DNA of 37,113 nt, taken from an uncultured Bacteroidota bacterium (GTDB taxonomy: Bacteria > Bacteroidota > Bacteroidia > Bacteroidales > F082). The DNA lies in NCBI GenBank assembly GCA_913009685.1, contig CAJVXP010000022.1:1-37113 (forward strand). Reading direction: 5' to 3'. The notes under the pieces are model-generated. The model was not told the DNA's origin and ran no database searches. It was given only the letters and a program-made list of their open reading frames with translations. A program made the translations under genes and the position numbers. This document shows positions 14,906 through 23,171 of the stretch, piece by piece. How positions within the stretch are numbered: the stretch's first letter is position 1; every line of letters starts with the position of its first letter.

Positions 14906-16954
14906 TTACCAAATATAGGCTCTGTCTTTTTTGGGAATAAAAAGTTTGTCACCGGGTTTGATGTTGAACGCTTTAATAAAGACATCCATGTTAAACGGTG
15001 GAATGTTTACCCTGGCTTCCCCCGGGCTGTGAACGTCTGTTTTTAGCCGTTTGGCCATCTCTTTCGGGCGAATGTTTTGACGCCATACCTGAGCAAAGGC
15101 CATGAAAAACCGCTGGGTACCCGTAAAACCATCAATTGTTTTCGGGGTCTTCCCGTTCAGCGATTTTAAATAGGCTTCGTAGGAAATGTTGAGGCCGCCG
15201 AGGTCAGCAATATTTTCACCCATAGTCAGTTGTCCATTTACGTGTAGTGAATCAAGAACCGTATAATGGTCGTAAAGGTCAGCCAGCTTCGTTGTTTTTG
15301 CTTTAAAGCGTTTGGCATCCTGTGCCGTCCACCAGTTGTTCATGTTTCCGTTTTTATCGTATTTCCTGCCCTGGTCGTCAAAACCATGGGTCATTTCGTG
15401 GCCGATAACCACACCAATGGCGCCATAGTTCACGGCATTATCTGCATCTTTGTTAAAAAACGGGGGTTGCAAAATGCCTGCGGGGAAAACAATTTCATTG
15501 TTCGAAGGGTTGTAGTAGGCGTTAACCATTTGCGGCGTCATGCCCCATTCGGACTTGTCCACGGGTTTCCCGACTTTGTTTAGGTTGAAGTTAAAAGCAA
15601 ATTCACTGGCATTTGTAATGTTCTTGAAATAATTATCGGGTACAATATTCAGCCTGGAGTAATCTTTCCATTTGTCAGGATAACCAATTTTTACGGTGAT
15701 GGCTTTCAGTTTTGCGATGGCTTTTACTTTCGTTGTGTCGCTCATCCAATCCAGCTTATTGATGCGATCTGCAAAAGCCAGTTTCAGGTTGTCCACTAAT
15801 TGCAACATGCGTTTTTTTGATTCGGGGGGGAAATACCTGGCTACATAAAGTTCGCCGAGTGCTTCGCCAAGGCCATGGGAGGTAGCGCGCATAACGCGTT
15901 TCCAGCGTGGTTGCATTTTCTGTTGTCCCGACATGGTTTTTCCGTAGAAACTAAAGTTCTCCCGGACAAAGTTTTTGCTAAGATAAGGCGCTGCATCATC
16001 CAGCAGGTTCCATTCTAAATAGGCTTTCCAAGTATCGACCGGTGTCTCTTGCATAATCTTGCTTATGCCGCTGAAAAAGCGGGGCTGCCCCACATCGATG
16101 TCGCCCGGTTTGTCCAAACCGATATTGGTAAAGTAGGCTTTCCAGTTTATGTTATCCGACAGCTTCTGCAAATCAGAGAGTGGCATTTTGTTGTAATTCT
16201 TCTCCGGATTTCTGCGTTCAAGACGTGTGAATGAGGTTTTAGCCAGCTTGGTTTCCAAAGCCAGCACCTCGGTTGCTTTCTTTTCGGCTACCTGAGTATC
16301 ATCTCCTTTTAGCTCAAACATTCTGGCTATATGTTTCACATATTCTCCACGCAGTTTTTTGGAGGCGGCATCATCTTTTGTGTAATAAGATACATCGGGC
16401 AAACCCAAACCGCCCTGGTAGAGGTTGGCTATTTCCATGACACTGTTCTTCTCATCGGCACCGGCATAGAAATAAAAAAGCGGATGAACACCCATGGTGT
16501 GCAGACGTGCGATTTCTTTTTGTACCATTTTCAGGCTGTTAACGGCATCAATATTTTTCAACTCGGGTTCAATGGGCGTTATCCCCATTTTTTCAATCCG
16601 GGCAGTATCCATACCGCTGTTGTAGAAATCGCGAATTTTTTGTTCGATACTTCCTTTTTTGGTATCCTTCTTTTTGGAGATTTCATTAACCAGCGCTTTC
16701 AGCTCCTTCTGGTTGTTTTCGTAAAGCACCGTAAAGGCTCCGTATTGGCTGTATTCGGGCGGGATGGGATGGTTTTTTATCCAGCCGCCGTTTACATATT
16801 CATAAAAATTGTTTCCCGGCTTTACACTTTTGTCCATGTTGGCCGGGTTAATGGCTTCTGTCATTTTTTTACTTTCTTTTTTTTGTCCCTGGTTGCATGC
16901 CCCCAGGACGACGGCAAATAGTGCAACCAAAAAGAATGATACATATTTTTTCAT
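14906..16954 (-). CDS. pepO: M13 family metallopeptidase lipoprotein (neprilysin/PepO-like)
   Basis: A 682-residue zinc endopeptidase predicted to be membrane-anchored in the envelope. I chose ATG 16954 because it gives a lipoprotein signal, MKKYVSFFLVALFAVVLGAC, with a lipobox ending in the acylated Cys; a longer frame adds 13 residues and crosses a -7 box. The N-terminal M13 domain begins PGNNFYEYVNGGWIKNHPIP. The zinc site is in IGHEMTHGFDDQGR (HEXXH) with the third ligand in ENIADLGG. It likely degrades small peptides. It is monocistronic, with a promoter box at 16976 and a strong terminator at 14848. The symbol reflects family, not proven orthology. Confidence 0.92.
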   Translation of the reverse strand: MKKYVSFFLVALFAVVLGACNQGQKKESKKMTEAINPANMDKSVKPGNNFYEYVNGGWIKNHPIPPEYSQYGAFTVLYENNQKELKALVNEISKKKDTKKGSIEQKIRDFYNSGMDTARIEKMGITPIEPELKNIDAVNSLKMVQKEIARLHTMGVHPLFYFYAGADEKNSVMEIANLYQGGLGLPDVSYYTKDDAASKKLRGEYVKHIARMFELKGDDTQVAEKKATEVLALETKLAKTSFTRLERRNPEKNYNKMPLSDLQKLSDNINWKAYFTNIGLDKPGDIDVGQPRFFSGISKIMQETPVDTWKAYLEWNLLDDAAPYLSKNFVRENFSFYGKTMSGQQKMQPRWKRVMRATSHGLGEALGELYVARYFPPESKKRMLQLVDNLKLAFADRINKLDWMSDTTKVKAIAKLKAITVKIGYPDKWKDYSRLNIVPDNYFKNITNASEFAFNFNLNKVGKPVDKSEWGMTPQMVNAYYNPSNNEIVFPAGILQPPFFNKDADNAVNYGAIGVVIGHEMTHGFDDQGRKYDKNGNMNNWWTAQDAKRFKAKTTKLADLYDHYTVLDSLHVNGQLTMGENIADLGGLNISYEAYLKSLNGKTPKTIDGFTGTQRFFMAFAQVWRQNIRPKEMAKRLKTDVHSPGEARVNIPPFNMDVFIKAFNIKPGDKLFIPKKDRAYIW

Positions 16955-16975
16955 AGGTGTGTTTTTTAATTCACG

Positions 16976-16983
16976 CAAAGTTA
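16976..16983 (-). promoter_or_regulatory. Promoter -7 box for the M13 peptidase gene
   Basis: TAACTTTG on the minus strand matches TAnnTTTG, 21 bp upstream of the chosen ATG, and supports that start. Confidence 0.55.
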
Positions 16984-17081
16984 ATAAAACCAACGATTAC
17001 TCATTGCCGGAAAGGGAAAAATATCTCTTGAAATAAAGAGAGTAAAGAAAACTTTAAAACGACCCCTTTGAATGGTTTTGG

Positions 17082-17095
17082 AGGCTCATGAGCCT
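17082..17095. terminator. Palindrome downstream of dnaX, possible weak terminator
   Basis: AGGCTCATGAGCCT is a perfect 14-bp palindrome 30 bp past the dnaX stop. No U run follows in the minus direction, so its role as a terminator is uncertain. Confidence 0.3.
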
Positions 17096-17124
17096 TTATG
17101 CGCTTTCCGGCGTAAAAACTATTT

Positions 17125-18981
17125 CTAAAATTCCAGTTCCAGATCTAATTCATCTTTCAGCCTGTTGAGCTTTGGATATTTCTTTGCCAGGACATCAAAG
17201 CGTTCGCGGTCGGTGTAAGCTTCTTTTTGCCGGGCATGGGAATCCACGACGCCTTCCAGCGTAATCTGATTGTTGTTCAATTCTCTTTTCAGGTAGTCCA
17301 GCAGAATATTAACATTCAGCTTATCATCTTTGATGATGCTGTTGGGAACGTGGTATTCAATTTTAAAATTTTCCTGCAGTTTCGGATTACCTTTGGCGAG
17401 GGTTAACACAAAACTTGGTGATCGTGTCTTATAGTCTTTGACAAAATCATCCCAGACTTTTTCTAACTGCTGCTGGGTAAAGGCGTTGGCTATAACCGGT
17501 TCGGGTTCTCCCGAATTTTTGGCATTTTTGGTTTTTAGCGCATTCAGCGTGTCCTTGATGGAAATATTCCGGATGGTGCTACTCTTGCCATAGGCTGGTC
17601 TGGTAGAGATTGTTTTGGCCTTTTGTTGAACGGGCATTATAGCGGGAGCATTGGCTTCCGGGACTTCCGGATTGTTTTCTACGGCAGGGGTTTCCGCTGT
17701 TTCCTCTGTTTTGGGTTTGCCGGGAACTGTTGTGATCGCAGTTTTTTCGGGGGTTGTTGTGGCTGTCGGTTCCGGTTTATCCGGTTGCTGATAAATATGT
17801 TTTGGGGCAGTGACAGGCGGCTTTTGGTAAACGGGTTTGCTCTCTGTAGAAGCGGTAACCTGCTCTGCATCATTCACCGCCGGCTGGCCTTTGCTCAGCG
17901 TGCTCAGCTGCGTCAGGGCAATCTCCACATGCAACCGTTTGTTGTTGCTGATCTTGTAATTCAGGTCGTACTGGTTACAGGTATCCAGCGCTTTAAACAA
18001 AAATCCTGTGCTGCACAGGGCTGCCTGCTGCTGGTAGTGGTTGCGCAAAGTCAGACTGGTTTGTAAGAGTTCTGCAGTTTGCGGATTTTTGGCCACCAGA
18101 AGTTTGCGAAAATGTTCATTTAACCCGCTGAGGAAATCCTGTCCGTCAAAGCCGTTTTGAAGAACTTCATCAAAAATAATGAGCAGTGTTGTGAAGTCGC
18201 CTTGCAGAATTGCTTCCGTAACCCGGAAGTAATATTCATAATCAAGGATGTTCAGGTTCTCGATTACATTTTTGTAAGTAATCTTTTTGCTGTTGTAGCT
18301 CACAATCTGGTCGAAGGTGGAGAGGGCATCCCGCAAGGCTCCATCCACTTTTTGGGCGATGATGTGCAACGCCTCTTCTTCCGCCTCAATATTTTCACTT
18401 TTTGCTACATAAGCGAGATAGCCGGCAATATCTGTCACGCTGATGCGCCGGAAATCAAAAATCTGGCAGCGCGAAAGAATGGTGGGGATAATTTTATGTC
18501 TTTCGGTGGTGGCGAGAATAAATTTGGCGTAAGCCGGCGGTTCTTCCAGCGTTTTTAAAAAAGCATTGAACGCAGCTGTCGAAAGCATGTGTACCTCGTC
18601 GATAATATAGACTTTGTATTTTCCGGCTTGTGGTGGAATGCGTACCTGGTTGACCAGCGTACGAATATCATCTACCGAGTTGTTGGAAGCGGCATCCAGT
18701 TCGTGGATATTGAAGGATGTGTTTTCGTTGAAAGCTTTGCACGACTCGCATTCGTTGCAAGGCTCGCCTTCGGGAGTCGGATTCAGGCAATTAATTGTTT
18801 TGGCCATGATACGCGCACAGGTGGTTTTACCAACGCCCCGTGGTCCCGTAAAAAGAAATGCCTGAGCCAAATGGCCGGTAACAATGGCATTTTTTAAAGT
18901 AGAGGTAATGGCATCCTGCCCCACAACCTGTGCAAAGGTAGAGGGACGGTATTTCCTCGCTGAAACAATGTAATTATCCAT
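17125..18981 (-). CDS. dnaX: DNA polymerase III subunit gamma/tau
   Basis: A 618-residue clamp-loader ATPase subunit of the replisome. Start ATG 18981 gives MDNYIVSARKYRPSTFAQVV, the family's usual beginning; an in-frame upstream ATG adds 7 residues. Walker A is GPRGVGKT (46-53), zinc-binding cysteines are at ~65, 75, 78 and 81, Walker B is VYIIDEVHMLS, and sensor 1 lies in ILATTERHKIIPTILSRCQ. A Pro/Thr/Glu-rich linker (~370-480) leads to the tau-type C-terminal domain. No A-rich slippery site with a downstream hairpin was seen, so there is no sign of a frameshifted gamma form. A -7 box lies at 19000-19007. Confidence 0.96.
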   Translation of the reverse strand: MDNYIVSARKYRPSTFAQVVGQDAITSTLKNAIVTGHLAQAFLFTGPRGVGKTTCARIMAKTINCLNPTPEGEPCNECESCKAFNENTSFNIHELDAASNNSVDDIRTLVNQVRIPPQAGKYKVYIIDEVHMLSTAAFNAFLKTLEEPPAYAKFILATTERHKIIPTILSRCQIFDFRRISVTDIAGYLAYVAKSENIEAEEEALHIIAQKVDGALRDALSTFDQIVSYNSKKITYKNVIENLNILDYEYYFRVTEAILQGDFTTLLIIFDEVLQNGFDGQDFLSGLNEHFRKLLVAKNPQTAELLQTSLTLRNHYQQQAALCSTGFLFKALDTCNQYDLNYKISNNKRLHVEIALTQLSTLSKGQPAVNDAEQVTASTESKPVYQKPPVTAPKHIYQQPDKPEPTATTTPEKTAITTVPGKPKTEETAETPAVENNPEVPEANAPAIMPVQQKAKTISTRPAYGKSSTIRNISIKDTLNALKTKNAKNSGEPEPVIANAFTQQQLEKVWDDFVKDYKTRSPSFVLTLAKGNPKLQENFKIEYHVPNSIIKDDKLNVNILLDYLKRELNNNQITLEGVVDSHARQKEAYTDRERFDVLAKKYPKLNRLKDELDLELEF

Positions 18982-18999
18982 GAATAATATTTTGAGCTT

Positions 19000-19007
19000 C
19001 AAAAATA
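19000..19007 (-). promoter_or_regulatory. Candidate promoter -7 box for dnaX
   Basis: TATTTTTG on the minus strand matches TAnnTTTG, 18 bp upstream of the chosen dnaX start. Confidence 0.5.
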
Positions 19008-19495
19008 AATAATTTTAGCCTTTGGAATAAGATACAGGATGAAAAAAAGATTCTATGTCGGTTTGTGTGGATAACTTTGTTAAATAACAAATAACAATCT
19101 CCAAATATCAAATAATAATCAATGATTCAAAAAGCAATAACCAAAACCGTATTAAGGGGACCATAAACAACCATCTTTACGCTTTGGATTACAGGGGGCT
19201 TCTAATAATTCCTTTCTTTCAAGAAACAAATTATTAGAAGCTCCCTACAATTATATGTACCATTATTCATGCTAAAATTTGAATATTTTGACATTGAATA
19301 TTGGGATTTATTTGACCTGCTGAGTAGTAACTATTTGTTATTTGTCTCTTTGTTATTTGGAATTTTTTGACGTTACACGGCACCAAGACATCCTGATTTA
19401 CTCACTATAAACAACATAGACCCGAAAAAAAGCAGGTTGAATAATTAATATTTCTGAAAAGGAAAAAGCTTTTGCGGGAAGCTGTCCCGTAATAC
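19008..19495. other. Gene-free region between dnaX and rpsT
   Basis: About 490 bp without a credible gene. Most of it is the interspersed repeat copy A (19163-19424). Just left of it is an AT-rich stretch of AACAAATAACAA-type motifs (19083-19120) that partly mirrors TTGTTATTTGTCTCTTTG inside the repeat (about 19336-19360). A small hairpin CGGGA/TCCCG sits at 19475-19489, just before the rpsT terminator. Confidence 0.6.
19163..19424. repeat. Interspersed repeat, copy A (~262 bp)
   Basis: It is nearly identical to 25942-26400 except for a ~208-bp insert in the latter and a 20-bp ACCTGCTGAGTAG-type segment present only here (about 19313-19332). Both copies start with an ATAAACAACnATCTTTACGC block and end with CACTATAAACAACATAG, so the short motif TATAAACAACA occurs at each end. 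Near the left end AGGGGGCTTCTAATAATT (19193-19210) pairs with AATTATTAGAAGCTCCCT (19229-19246), 17 of 18 positions, with a TTTCTT/AAGAAA stem in the loop. No ORF or transposase is inside. Confidence 0.85.
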
Positions 19496-19527
19496 AAAAA
19501 AACCCGGACACTTTTTCAGTATCCGGA
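19496..19527 (-). terminator. Intrinsic terminator of rpsT
   Basis: On the minus strand, TCCGGATAC and GTGTCCGGG form a 9-bp stem with one G-U-type mismatch around a TGAAAAA loop, followed by seven T residues (A run at 19496-19502). It lies 27 bp past the rpsT stop. Confidence 0.88.
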
Positions 19528-19553
19528 TTTCTACATATCGTAAAATTGACGGC

Positions 19554-19808
19554 TTATGCTAATGTGCCGGCATGTTTTGAAATTTTTGATTTTAAATTGC
19601 CGGCTTTGTTTTTGTGGATAATTTTCTTTTTAGCCAGTTTGTCAATCATTGCATAGAGCTTGGGCATTTGCTCAACGGCTTCTTTTTTATCAGTTAACGA
19701 TCTAAACATTTTCACTGCATTACGTACTGTTTTGGCATAGTAACGATTATGCACTTTTCTTGTTTCGTTTTGTCTGATTCTCTTGAGAGCTGATTTGTGA
19801 TTAGCCAT
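19554..19808 (-). CDS. rpsT: 30S ribosomal protein S20
   Basis: An 84-residue, strongly basic protein of the small ribosomal subunit that binds 16S rRNA early in assembly. The sequence [20 protein letters not shown] at the start and [19 protein letters not shown] near the end are diagnostic. I chose ATG 19808; the longer frame adds 13 non-family residues. It is a single-gene unit with its own -7 box (19845-19852) and strong terminator (19496-19527). Confidence 0.97.
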   Translation of the reverse strand: MANHKSALKRIRQNETRKVHNRYYAKTVRNAVKMFRSLTDKKEAVEQMPKLYAMIDKLAKKKIIHKNKAGNLKSKISKHAGTLA

Positions 19809-19844
19809 AATTCTAAATATTGTTTTAAATTCCTTTTGGGGGTG

Positions 19845-19852
19845 CAAAATTA
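19845..19852 (-). promoter_or_regulatory. Promoter -7 box for rpsT
   Basis: TAATTTTG on the minus strand matches TAnnTTTG and is followed by CACC, about 36 bp upstream of the rpsT ATG. The G/C-rich CACCCCC after it may be the start of the leader. Confidence 0.6.
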
Positions 19853-19897
19853 AATAAACTTTTTATATAAAAAAGTCTTTGTATTAATTTTTGCAAT

Positions 19898-21187
19898 TTA
19901 TTGCGTTATTATCTTTCCAGCGAGTACCGGTTCATCTTTCATTTCTATGCCATCGGGCATTACCGTATAAAACACATTCTTTTCAAGACCTTGCTGTTTG
20001 ATGATGACCGGAACGTAATGTTCGCCATAGCCCGTGGCAAAGCCACGCTCGTCAAATTGCTCTACCAGTACGGTCTGTTTCCTGCCGATGAAGGATCTCC
20101 GGTAGCCTGATTTCATCTCATCGGAGAGGTTGCGAATGATTTCCGAACGCCGGGTTTTTTCCTTTTCGGGAATCTGATCGGGCATGCGCTCTGCCCGCGT
20201 TCCGTGCCTGACGCTGTATTTAAAAGTGTGGATATGCCCGAATTGCAAACGTTTGGCCATGGTAACACTTTCCTGAAAATCCTCTTCTGTTTCACCCGGG
20301 AAGCCCACTATAATGTCGGTGGTGAGGTTGAATCCTGGATATCGCCGGCGCAGCTCGCCGGCCATATCTTCAAACAATCCGGCGGTGTACATGCGCCGCA
20401 TCTTCAGCAGGACATCCTCCGAACCGCTTTGCAGACAAAGATGCAAATGAGGTGTGAGCCGTGGATGGGCAAACAGCCGGAAAAAACTTTCGGTAAAACC
20501 ATCTGGTTCCATGGATGAAATACGCAAACGAAAATCGCCGGGAATATTAAGAATATTTTCTACCAATTGTTCAAAATCAGTGTTCTTATCCTGATATCGT
20601 CCGATATTGACTCCCGTGAGAACAACTTCTTTGTAGCCGAAGGCAACAACCTGTTTTATGTTTTCATAGACATCTTTTGCCGGGCGGCTAATGGCGCGAC
20701 CCCTCACCTTTGGAATGATGCAAAAAGTACAGAAATTGTTACAACCATCCTGGATTTTAATCAGGCTGCGGGTATGCAACGTGTTGTCGGCGGCATCATA
20801 ACCAAACAGATCCTTCTCAAACTGGTCGGGCGCAGCGATTTCTCCCCCAAAATGGGCTTCCACCAGTGAGGTGATGGCCGTTTTGTGGTCGTTGTCCACA
20901 ACGTAATCCACTTTGTCGCTTTTTTCTAACTGCTCTTTGAAGTTTGTAGCCATGCAGCCGGTAACAATTTTCAACGCTTTGGGATGCAGACGTTTCATTT
21001 GGTTCATCACCTGCTTCGACTTGTGATCGCTTTGGTTGGTAACGGTACAGGTATTCACCACATACACATCGGCTTCTTCACCGAAATCTACTACCTGATA
21101 GTTCATTTTGGCGAATTCGGATACCAGCGCATCGGTTTCAAACAGGTTGAGCCGGCAGCCGAGAGTTTTAAAAGCAATTTTTCTCAT
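19898..21187 (-). CDS. mtaB: tRNA t6A37 methylthiotransferase MtaB
   Basis: A 429-residue radical-SAM methylthiotransferase that turns t6A37 into ms2t6A37 in ANN-decoding tRNAs. The N-terminal UPF0004 domain carries Cys11 (TLGCRLNLFE), Cys47 (NTCTVT) and Cys78 (TGCMA), which hold the auxiliary Fe-S cluster. The radical-SAM cluster motif is CNNFCTFC (Cys149, 153, 156), followed by IIPKVRGRAISR. A short TRAM-like end completes it. The CRLN (rather than CQMN) motif separates it from MiaB. It lies 6 bp downstream of the related miaB, so the two methylthiotransferases of different tRNA targets share an operon. Confidence 0.93.
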   Translation of the reverse strand: MRKIAFKTLGCRLNLFETDALVSEFAKMNYQVVDFGEEADVYVVNTCTVTNQSDHKSKQVMNQMKRLHPKALKIVTGCMATNFKEQLEKSDKVDYVVDNDHKTAITSLVEAHFGGEIAAPDQFEKDLFGYDAADNTLHTRSLIKIQDGCNNFCTFCIIPKVRGRAISRPAKDVYENIKQVVAFGYKEVVLTGVNIGRYQDKNTDFEQLVENILNIPGDFRLRISSMEPDGFTESFFRLFAHPRLTPHLHLCLQSGSEDVLLKMRRMYTAGLFEDMAGELRRRYPGFNLTTDIIVGFPGETEEDFQESVTMAKRLQFGHIHTFKYSVRHGTRAERMPDQIPEKEKTRRSEIIRNLSDEMKSGYRRSFIGRKQTVLVEQFDERGFATGYGEHYVPVIIKQQGLEKNVFYTVMPDGIEMKDEPVLAGKIITQ

Positions 21188-21193
21188 AATTTG

Positions 21194-22648
21194 TCAGGCA
21201 TTAACCAGATTTGGAACTTCTTTGACTACCAGCTCACCTTCCGTGGAGAAGGGAACGGCGCTGTGTATTTTTACTTTTACAAACTGCCCGATAAGTTTTT
21301 TATCGGTTGAGGCAAAACGAACGATAATTTTTCCTTCGGTAAGCGCAGAGAGGTAATCGTTTTTGCGGTCTTTGCCTCTTACCAGTACTTCCACGGTTTT
21401 ACCGATAAGGCTTTGGTTATAAGTTAGCGAATGTTTCATCAATTCATCGGTAAGCATGTGATAACGCACTTTTTTCACCTCTTTGGGAATGTCGTCTGAC
21501 CAGCGGGAACTAACAGCGCCCGGACGTGGCGAATACTGGGCGATGTAAGCCATGTTGAATTTAAACTCAGCAATGGCCTTCCGGGTGTTTTCATTCTGTT
21601 CTTCCGTTTCGCCGGTAAAACCCACAATAATGTCGGTGAACAGCGTGGCTTCAGGAATGAGCCTCCGGATAGTTTGCACAATGCGGCGGTATTGCTGAAC
21701 CGTGTGCTTGCGGTTCATATGCACCAACATGGTATCATCGCCCGACTGAATGGGCAGATGGATCTGCCTGGCAAGACATGGGTATTGTGCAATGACTTCG
21801 ATAACTTCATCGGTCATGTCGCGTGGATGGGGCGAGGTGAAATAGAGCCAGAATTTCTCCGGTGTGTGGTTCCCGAATTCACCTATCATGCGTAGCAAGC
21901 CGGCAAATGAAACCTCTTTGCCTTCTTCTTTGTCCAGACCGTAGGAGTTGACATTCTGCCCCAGCAGGGTAATGCTTTTATAGCCTTTTCCCACGAGGTC
22001 TTTCAACTCTTTCATAATTTCGCCGGAAGGCCTTGAGACTTCACGTCCGCGGGTGTAAGGCACGGCACAGTAAGTACAGAATTTGTTACAACCGTTTTGA
22101 ATAGGAATATAAGCTTCGTAGCCTGATCCGTATTTGGGCGTGATATGCCAAAACTCTTCAATGCCCTTTTCGGGATGCGGCACGCTCTCTTTGCCATGTG
22201 GCAGCACAGCCTTATCCAAACGAAATGCAGCTTCATTACGGTTCTCTTTTTCAGAAAGTTCCATTTCCTGCCACTCTTTGTCCAGACTTTGCATGCCGGC
22301 AGGTGTAACAATGCCGTATTGTTGAACCATTTCCGGTAGTTCGGGGAGTTCACTCATGGTGAAGACCATGTCGAACTGTTTCAGAAACTTTTCTCTGTCG
22401 GCAGGCAACACACATCCGGTAACAAAAGTGATAAGGTTTTTCTTGTTCTTCCATTTGTTCCATTTCTGAATCCGCGAGTAGACCTTGTCGATGGCTTTCT
22501 GGCGCACCGAGCAGGCAATCACTCCCAACAGGTTAGCTTCTTCCTCGCGGTCGGTGGGCTCAAAGCCCATTTTATCCAAAACTTTTTGGACTCTCTCACC
22601 GTCAGAGATATTCATCTGACATCCCAGCTGTACGATGTGGTATTTCAT
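21194..22648 (-). CDS. miaB: tRNA i6A37 methylthiotransferase MiaB (divergent form)
   Basis: A 484-residue radical-SAM enzyme that adds the methylthio group to i6A37 in UNN-decoding tRNAs. All six cluster cysteines are present: Cys10 (LGCQMNISDGE), Cys46 (ACSVRQKA), Cys79 (TGCVLP), and CNKFCTYC (187, 191, 194). A C-terminal TRAM domain carries VEVLVRGKDRKN. Relative to typical MiaB it has ~30-40 extra charged residues before the radical-SAM motif (~115-170) and lacks the usual NTC before SVR (GVIACSVR). It reminds me of MiaB forms from candidate phyla, so transfer is possible. It starts inside the stop of a 36-codon upstream ORF (ATGA) and precedes mtaB by 6 bp. Confidence 0.88.
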   Translation of the reverse strand: MKYHIVQLGCQMNISDGERVQKVLDKMGFEPTDREEEANLLGVIACSVRQKAIDKVYSRIQKWNKWKNKKNLITFVTGCVLPADREKFLKQFDMVFTMSELPELPEMVQQYGIVTPAGMQSLDKEWQEMELSEKENRNEAAFRLDKAVLPHGKESVPHPEKGIEEFWHITPKYGSGYEAYIPIQNGCNKFCTYCAVPYTRGREVSRPSGEIMKELKDLVGKGYKSITLLGQNVNSYGLDKEEGKEVSFAGLLRMIGEFGNHTPEKFWLYFTSPHPRDMTDEVIEVIAQYPCLARQIHLPIQSGDDTMLVHMNRKHTVQQYRRIVQTIRRLIPEATLFTDIIVGFTGETEEQNENTRKAIAEFKFNMAYIAQYSPRPGAVSSRWSDDIPKEVKKVRYHMLTDELMKHSLTYNQSLIGKTVEVLVRGKDRKNDYLSALTEGKIIVRFASTDKKLIGQFVKVKIHSAVPFSTEGELVVKEVPNLVNA

Positions 22649-22755
22649 TTTGGCTGCATTATCCTTAATTTCATTTTTTTGCGTCTGATTCCCGGCATCA
22701 AAGTAGTATCGATGGGCTTCCGTCTGCCCGAAATTTTATAATACTGGTTACTCAT
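22645..22755 (-). CDS. Candidate 36-residue leader peptide coupled to miaB
   Basis: An ATG at 22755-22753 opens a 36-codon frame whose TGA (22647-22645) overlaps the miaB ATG as ATGA. The product starts MSNQYYKISGRRKPIDTT, is very basic (about a third Arg/Lys) and includes RRKKMKLR near its end. It lies entirely inside the miaB leader, which begins at the -7 box at 22814-22821. The coupling geometry is like that of the genuine operon overlaps elsewhere in this window. I recognise no family. It may be a small protein, a leader peptide controlling miaB, or chance. Confidence 0.35.
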   Translation of the reverse strand: MSNQYYKISGRRKPIDTTLMPGIRRKKMKLRIMQPK

Positions 22756-22813
22756 TTACTCTTTTGTTGTTAGTCAGTTAAATCTTCCGGCACAGGTAAA
22801 ATTTACGGGACTG

Positions 22814-22821
22814 CAAAAGTA
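22814..22821 (-). promoter_or_regulatory. Promoter -7 box for the miaB-mtaB operon
   Basis: TACTTTTG on the minus strand matches TAnnTTTG and is followed by CA. It lies 166 bp before the miaB ATG and about 58 bp before the small upstream ORF. Confidence 0.5.
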
Positions 22822-23033
22822 CATATTTTTTCTGCTATGAGATTTTTCGTAAAAGAGGGTTAAATAATATTTTGTGCCGGTTTTTAATGTCTCAACCATG
22901 GTTCAGGTCTTTCCGTCCGGCCTCGCGTGCAGGCGATACCCGGACCTTGTGCATAGCCTGCCACAAACACAATCAAATCACCGTCTGACTATTTGTTTGA
23001 CAGCGCAGCGAATGACCATCGCTAACTCTTGCT

Positions 23034-23114
23034 GGTCGGGATTTGCAATCCTGACCTTTTAGCCGCAGATTTAAAATCTTCATTCCCAAAACTTTCGGAT
23101 TGCAAATCCGAAAG
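23034..23114. repeat. REP-like palindrome pair (no transposase nearby)
   Basis: GGTCGGGATT/AATCCTGACC (23034-23056) and CTTTCGGATT/AATCCGAAAG (23092-23114) flank a weaker AGATTTTAAAATCT-type stem (about 23067-23080). The repeated theme GGATTTGCAATCC is typical, as I recall, of REP sequences linked to single-domain Y1 (RAYT) transposases in Bacteroidota. No such transposase gene is present here. Confidence 0.6.
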
Positions 23115-23171
23115 AGCATCGGTTGATTGCGTTATATTACCTTTATCTTATTGAAAAATAAGGCTTATAAA

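Larger units (their letters stand above)
22756..23171. other. Gene-free region between miaB and the peptide-binding protein gene
   Basis: About 415 bp without a credible gene. It holds the promoter box of miaB (22814-22821), and then a cluster of palindromes: GTCCGG/CCGGAC (22915-22945) and the REP-like pair at 23034-23114. At the right end, CTTATTTTTCAATAAG (about 23148-23163) is a weak hairpin after the stop of the peptide-binding protein gene. Confidence 0.55.

Noticed and set aside
16331-16921. 196-residue plus-strand open frame
   Set aside because: It is antisense to the M13 peptidase; its hydrophobic stretches come from the reverse complement of charged codons.
17125-18981. Programmed frameshift producing a short gamma form in dnaX
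   Set aside because: No A-AAA-AAG-type slippery site followed by a hairpin was found; the A-rich stretches lie in conserved domain or near the C terminus.
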